64,000 nt of DNA from a bacterium (GTDB lineage: Bacteria > Bacteroidota > Ignavibacteria > SZUA-365), in the NCBI GenBank assembly GCA_020444325.1, contig JAHLLD010000011.1, forward strand, positions 62,001-126,000. Reading direction: 5' to 3'. Positions 61,043 through 64,000 of this stretch are shown piece by piece. The translations under genes and the position numbers were made by a program. Position 1 is the first letter of the stretch. Each line of letters opens with the position of its first letter. The notes under the pieces are model-generated. The model was not told the DNA's origin. It did no database searches and worked only from the letters and a program-made list of their open reading frames with translations.

Positions 61043-63046
61043 CTATTCCTCCCGTTCCACCACAAATCCTTCAAGGTACTGCTCATCTATCCCGTCGATG
61101 AAGCGCGACGGTTTACTGAGTATCGTGCCGGTGGCACGATCATAGATATTCGTTGGATACGTCAGGTAGAGACGCTGCTTTGCACGTGTGCAGGCAACGT
61201 AGAACAGGCGACGTTCCTCCTCCATCGACTCCATGCTCTCCGCTGCGGCGCTGACCGGGAAGCGCCCGTCGACCAGGTACATGACGAACACGCTGTTCCA
61301 TTCGAGTCCTTTCGCTGAATGTATCGTCGACAGCGTCACGTACTCATCCTCATTCCCATCAGGCAGCAGATCCTCCACGCTTTCGTTCGGCGGTTCCAGC
61401 GCCATGTCGGTGAGCATGATGTTGAGCTGGCCGTACCGCTCGGCGATGGTCTGGAACATCTCGAGATCCTTGAGACGCTTCGGATGATCGTCGTAGCGGG
61501 ACTTCAGGATGGGCGTGTAATACCGCAGAAGACGCTCGACTTTATCGCCGGGGGCGACATTCGGATTTGCGATGTCACGCAGCACATCGAGCATGACGGG
61601 AATTTCCTTCCCACGAACAAGCTGTTGCACGCGATCGTCCGCAGACTCGCGCAGCGGATTCATACCCCCCATGATGGCATCGGTCACCCGCTCGGCCGAC
61701 ACCGGTCCCACGCCGTCACAGAGCAGCAGAACCCGCGTCCAGCTAATGATGTCTTTCGGATTCTCAACGATGCGGAGATATGCCAGCATATCCTTGATAT
61801 GCGCGGTCTCCATCAGCTTGAGTCCACCGAATTTCACATAGGGAATATTCGCGCGTGCGAGTTCGATTTCCAGGTCAAAACTGTGATATCCCGCCCGGAA
61901 CAGCACCGCGATTTCCTTGAGCGCAACACCCTCTTCCCGCAGGTCCAGAATCTGCTGCGCGATAAAACGCGATTGCGTGTTCTCCCCTTCCATGGCAATC
62001 AGCGCCGGTGTCATCCCTTCGTCCCGCCGCGTATACAGCTCCTTGCTGTATTTCTCCGCGGCCAGGCGGATAATTTCGTTGGTGAAATTCAGGATGGGTT
62101 GCGTACTGCGGTAATTTTCCTCGAGCGTGATGACTTTCGTGTCGTCGAATTCTTTCGGGAAATCCATGATGTTCCGGAAGTTCGCACCCCGGAAGGAATA
62201 GATGCTCTGCGAATCGTCGCCGACGACCATCACGTTTCCATGCTCCGCGGAAAGCTGTCGAACGATGCGCGCCTGCAGGCGATTGGTATCCTGGTATTCG
62301 TCGACCATGATATAGCGGTATGTTTCGCTGAGCTTGCGCCGTATGCCCTCATGCTTTTCCATCAGCGTGACGAGATTGACCAGGAGGTCATCATAATCCA
62401 TCACGTTGTTCTGCCGCTTGTAGGCAACATAGGCCTGCGCAAGTTTTTCGATATCCTCGATCTGCTCCGAGAACTGGGGAAAGTCTTTCGCGATCACGAG
62501 ATCAATAGGCGTCAGCGTATTCACCGATGCGCTGTACATGCGAAGCAGCGTCTGTTTTTTCGGAAAGCGCTTCTGGCGGGATGAGAGTCCGAGACGCGTG
62601 CGCAACACATTGATGACATCCTCCGAGTCCCCCTGATCCAGAATGGTGAATTCACTGCTGTAACCGACCTCACCCGCGTAGCGGCGCAGGATGCTGTTCG
62701 CGAAGGAATGGAAGGTACCGCCGGAGACCCGCTCGGTGCGTTCGTCGAGCAGCAGAGATGCACGCCGCAGCATCTCCCGCGCGGCCTTGCGTGTAAACGT
62801 GAGCAGCAGCAGGGATTCCGGCCGCACGCCCTGTTCGATGAGCCGCGCCACGCGATAGGTGAGTGTGCGTGTTTTGCCGGTGCCCGCACCCGCGACGACG
62901 AGGGCGGGACCCTCGAGATGCGTAGCTGCGTCATACTGTGCTTCGTTGAGCTCATCGCGATAGCGAATACGAAAGCGATGCTCGTCGGATGTGATGAGCG
63001 AAAGGGAAGATTTCCTGAGCGATATTTTTTTGCTGCGTTCGGCCAT
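61043..63046 (-). CDS. UvrD/PcrA-like SF1A DNA helicase
   Basis: 667 residues, slightly shorter than UvrD or PcrA. Helicase motifs in order: Q motif LNEAQYDAA, Walker A VAGAGTGKTRT (about 51-61), LLLTFTRKAAREM (Ia), VDEYQDTN (II), VVGDDSQSIYSFRGA (III), ITLEENYRS (IV), LSTIHSAKGLEW (V) and VACTRAKQRLYL (VI). The C-terminus is short and lacks the Tudor-like RNA polymerase-binding domain of PcrA. A 3'-5' DNA helicase in repair or replication. Its start overlaps the ABC ATPase gene's stop by one base (TAATG). Confidence 0.92.
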   Translation of the reverse strand: MAERSKKISLRKSSLSLITSDEHRFRIRYRDELNEAQYDAATHLEGPALVVAGAGTGKTRTLTYRVARLIEQGVRPESLLLLTFTRKAAREMLRRASLLLDERTERVSGGTFHSFANSILRRYAGEVGYSSEFTILDQGDSEDVINVLRTRLGLSSRQKRFPKKQTLLRMYSASVNTLTPIDLVIAKDFPQFSEQIEDIEKLAQAYVAYKRQNNVMDYDDLLVNLVTLMEKHEGIRRKLSETYRYIMVDEYQDTNRLQARIVRQLSAEHGNVMVVGDDSQSIYSFRGANFRNIMDFPKEFDDTKVITLEENYRSTQPILNFTNEIIRLAAEKYSKELYTRRDEGMTPALIAMEGENTQSRFIAQQILDLREEGVALKEIAVLFRAGYHSFDLEIELARANIPYVKFGGLKLMETAHIKDMLAYLRIVENPKDIISWTRVLLLCDGVGPVSAERVTDAIMGGMNPLRESADDRVQQLVRGKEIPVMLDVLRDIANPNVAPGDKVERLLRYYTPILKSRYDDHPKRLKDLEMFQTIAERYGQLNIMLTDMALEPPNESVEDLLPDGNEDEYVTLSTIHSAKGLEWNSVFVMYLVDGRFPVSAAAESMESMEEERRLFYVACTRAKQRLYLTYPTNIYDRATGTILSKPSRFIDGIDEQYLEGFVVEREE

Positions 63047-63804
63047 TACGCCTGCCCCGCTTTCGCTCCCCCGTCATTTCCGTAGCGAAGGATGAAATCC
63101 CGTACAACCGGATCGTCCGAAGCCTGGAATTCCTTTGGCGTTCCCGTGAAATACATGCGTCCCTCATGCATCATGGCCACACGATGCACGATGTTGTAGA
63201 CGCTGAACATGTCGTGGGTGACAACGATGGACGTCGCGTTGAGTTGTTCGGTAATGCGCGCGATCAGCGCATCGATCTGATTCGACATCACCGGATCGAG
63301 TCCTGTCGTCGGCTCGTCGTACAGGAGGTAGTCCGGGTCCGTCGCCAGTGCGCGCGCGAGTCCCACACGCTTGCGCATGCCGCCGGACAACTCGGAGGGC
63401 TTTTTGTTTTCGATGCCGGGGAGTCCGACCACGGCCAGCTTCTCCGCCACGATGCGCTGAAGCTCCGGTTCCGGGTAGTCGTAGTTTTCCACGAGTCCCA
63501 GGGCCACATTCTCCGCAACAGTCATCGAATCGAAAAGCGCCGCCCCCTGGAACAGGAAACCGAAACGTCCCCGGAGCGCGTAGAGATCATCCTCCTTCAG
63601 CCTGTGCACATCCTTTCCATCAATAAGCACCTCTCCCTCATCCGGCGTGAGCAGGCCGATAATATGCTTGAGCAGCACACTCTTCCCACAGCCGCTCTGT
63701 CCGATAATGGCGAGCGTCTCTCCGGTACCGATGGTGAGATCCACCCCCCTCAGCACATGCAAATCCCCGTTGAATGACTTGTGCAGATTCCGAATTTCTA
63801 TCAT
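63046..63804 (-). CDS. ABC transporter ATPase, MlaF-like
   Basis: 252 residues from ATG 63804; the frame continues to the right edge but only repeats lie there. Walker A IGQSGCGKSVLLKHIIGLL (Ser then Val is typical of MlaF/Mkl-type), GFLFQGAALFDSMTV, signature LSGGMRKRVGLARAL, Walker B YLLYDEPTTGLDP and the H-loop VVTHDM. MlaF-type ATPases power phospholipid traffic between the membranes with MlaE and MlaD; those partners are not seen and would lie upstream, beyond the right edge, or elsewhere. Inner-membrane-associated. Confidence 0.88.
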   Translation of the reverse strand: MIEIRNLHKSFNGDLHVLRGVDLTIGTGETLAIIGQSGCGKSVLLKHIIGLLTPDEGEVLIDGKDVHRLKEDDLYALRGRFGFLFQGAALFDSMTVAENVALGLVENYDYPEPELQRIVAEKLAVVGLPGIENKKPSELSGGMRKRVGLARALATDPDYLLYDEPTTGLDPVMSNQIDALIARITEQLNATSIVVTHDMFSVYNIVHRVAMMHEGRMYFTGTPKEFQASDDPVVRDFILRYGNDGGAKAGQA

Positions 63805-63818
63805 GCCGCTAATATAGG

Positions 63819-63860
63819 CAGATTCCGGATAACAGATGACAGATCGCAGATTGCAGATTG
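63819..63860. repeat. Degenerate heptamer repeat array
   Basis: Six contiguous 7-base units CAGATTC, CGGATAA, CAGATGA, CAGATCG, CAGATTG, CAGATTG, starting 15 bases before the ABC ATPase start codon. Simple-sequence array, not a CRISPR. Confidence 0.8.
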
Positions 63861-63877
63861 CAAAGCAGACAGGAGCA

Positions 63878-63980
63878 GGGATTGCTTCCCATGATGTGTA
63901 CCCGGATTTCTGCCATATATGAGGAAGCAATCCCTGATACACGGAATACCTTGTTTCCGGAAGCAATCCCTGATACACGG
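63878..63980. repeat. 22-bp direct repeats with an inverted partial copy
   Basis: A 22-base unit beginning GGAAGCAATCCCTGATACAC occurs at 63923-63944 and 63959-63980. Its first 12 bases occur inverted at 63878-63889 (GGGATTGCTTCC). The array probably continues past the window edge. Confidence 0.85.
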
Positions 63981-64000
63981 GATCATGGTGGCTGGCCAAG

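Noticed and set aside
61319-62584. 421-codon open frame on the plus strand
   Set aside because: Antisense to the helicase gene, whose motifs are all intact on the minus strand.
63819-63980. CRISPR array
   Set aside because: Units are only seven bases or just two copies of 22 bases; no spacer pattern and no cas genes.

Overview
The window looks like chromosomal DNA of a moderately GC-rich bacterium of the Bacteroidota/Chlorobi (FCB) group, most like an Ignavibacteria/Kapabacteria-type lineage. The main evidence is nine complete genes whose products end in type IX secretion system (T9SS) C-terminal sorting domains, one of them with the NYPNPFNPTTTI signature common in that part of the tree. 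Other evidence is PorV/PorQ-like outer-membrane barrels, a bacillithiol glycosyltransferase (BshA), ELWxSDGT-repeat proteins and a DUF4386 protein. Unlike typical Bacteroidota, most starts here have a clear GGAGG-type Shine-Dalgarno. The lineage is inferred from gene content, not from a marker gene. No rRNA, tRNA, CRISPR array, transposase or phage gene was seen.

Positions 1-25,050 are a surface-protein region, almost all on the minus strand. It holds the start of a large secreted protein cut by the left edge, a pair of tandem 916-residue von Willebrand A (vWA) proteins, an ELWxSDGT/PKD protein, a PNPF-domain protein, a second vWA/cohesin-like protein, two PorV/Q-like barrels, two related lipoproteins and a secreted protein of unknown function. 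Between them lie debris (an orphan sorting-domain tail, a 5'-truncated monooxygenase) and copies of a short palindrome. The order secreted cargo, lipoprotein, PorV-like barrel recurs in pieces and is the best candidate for an undescribed cell-surface system. A methyltransferase/ABC-F pair (16,311-18,647) and an SDR gene interrupt it.

Positions 25,200-31,700 carry a small exported alpha-beta-barrel protein, a ferredoxin-nitroreductase fusion, a Ycf48-like beta-propeller protein, and a run of Crp/Fnr regulator, OmpW-like barrel, SRPBCC protein and SDR oxidoreductase. Positions 31,800-42,700 return to very large T9SS cargo: a 1237-residue multi-barrel glycoside-hydrolase-like protein (overlapping an alcohol dehydrogenase gene), a 1308-residue vWA/cohesin-like protein that is the full-length relative of the gene at the left edge, and a 726-residue beta-propeller protein.

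Positions 42,880-64,000 are mostly housekeeping: small membrane proteins, OsmC, a long KamA-type radical SAM protein, TPR and LolA-like lipoproteins, a ConA-like secreted protein, SirB1, LOG and SDR proteins, a compact block of TPR lipoprotein (possibly SprE/PorW-like), pyrK, pyrD and ygfZ, then bshA, a YigZ-family gene, a UvrD/PcrA-like helicase and an MlaF-like ABC ATPase. The right edge carries heptamer and 22-bp repeats. Functions given here rest on motif recognition by eye; no database search was possible.
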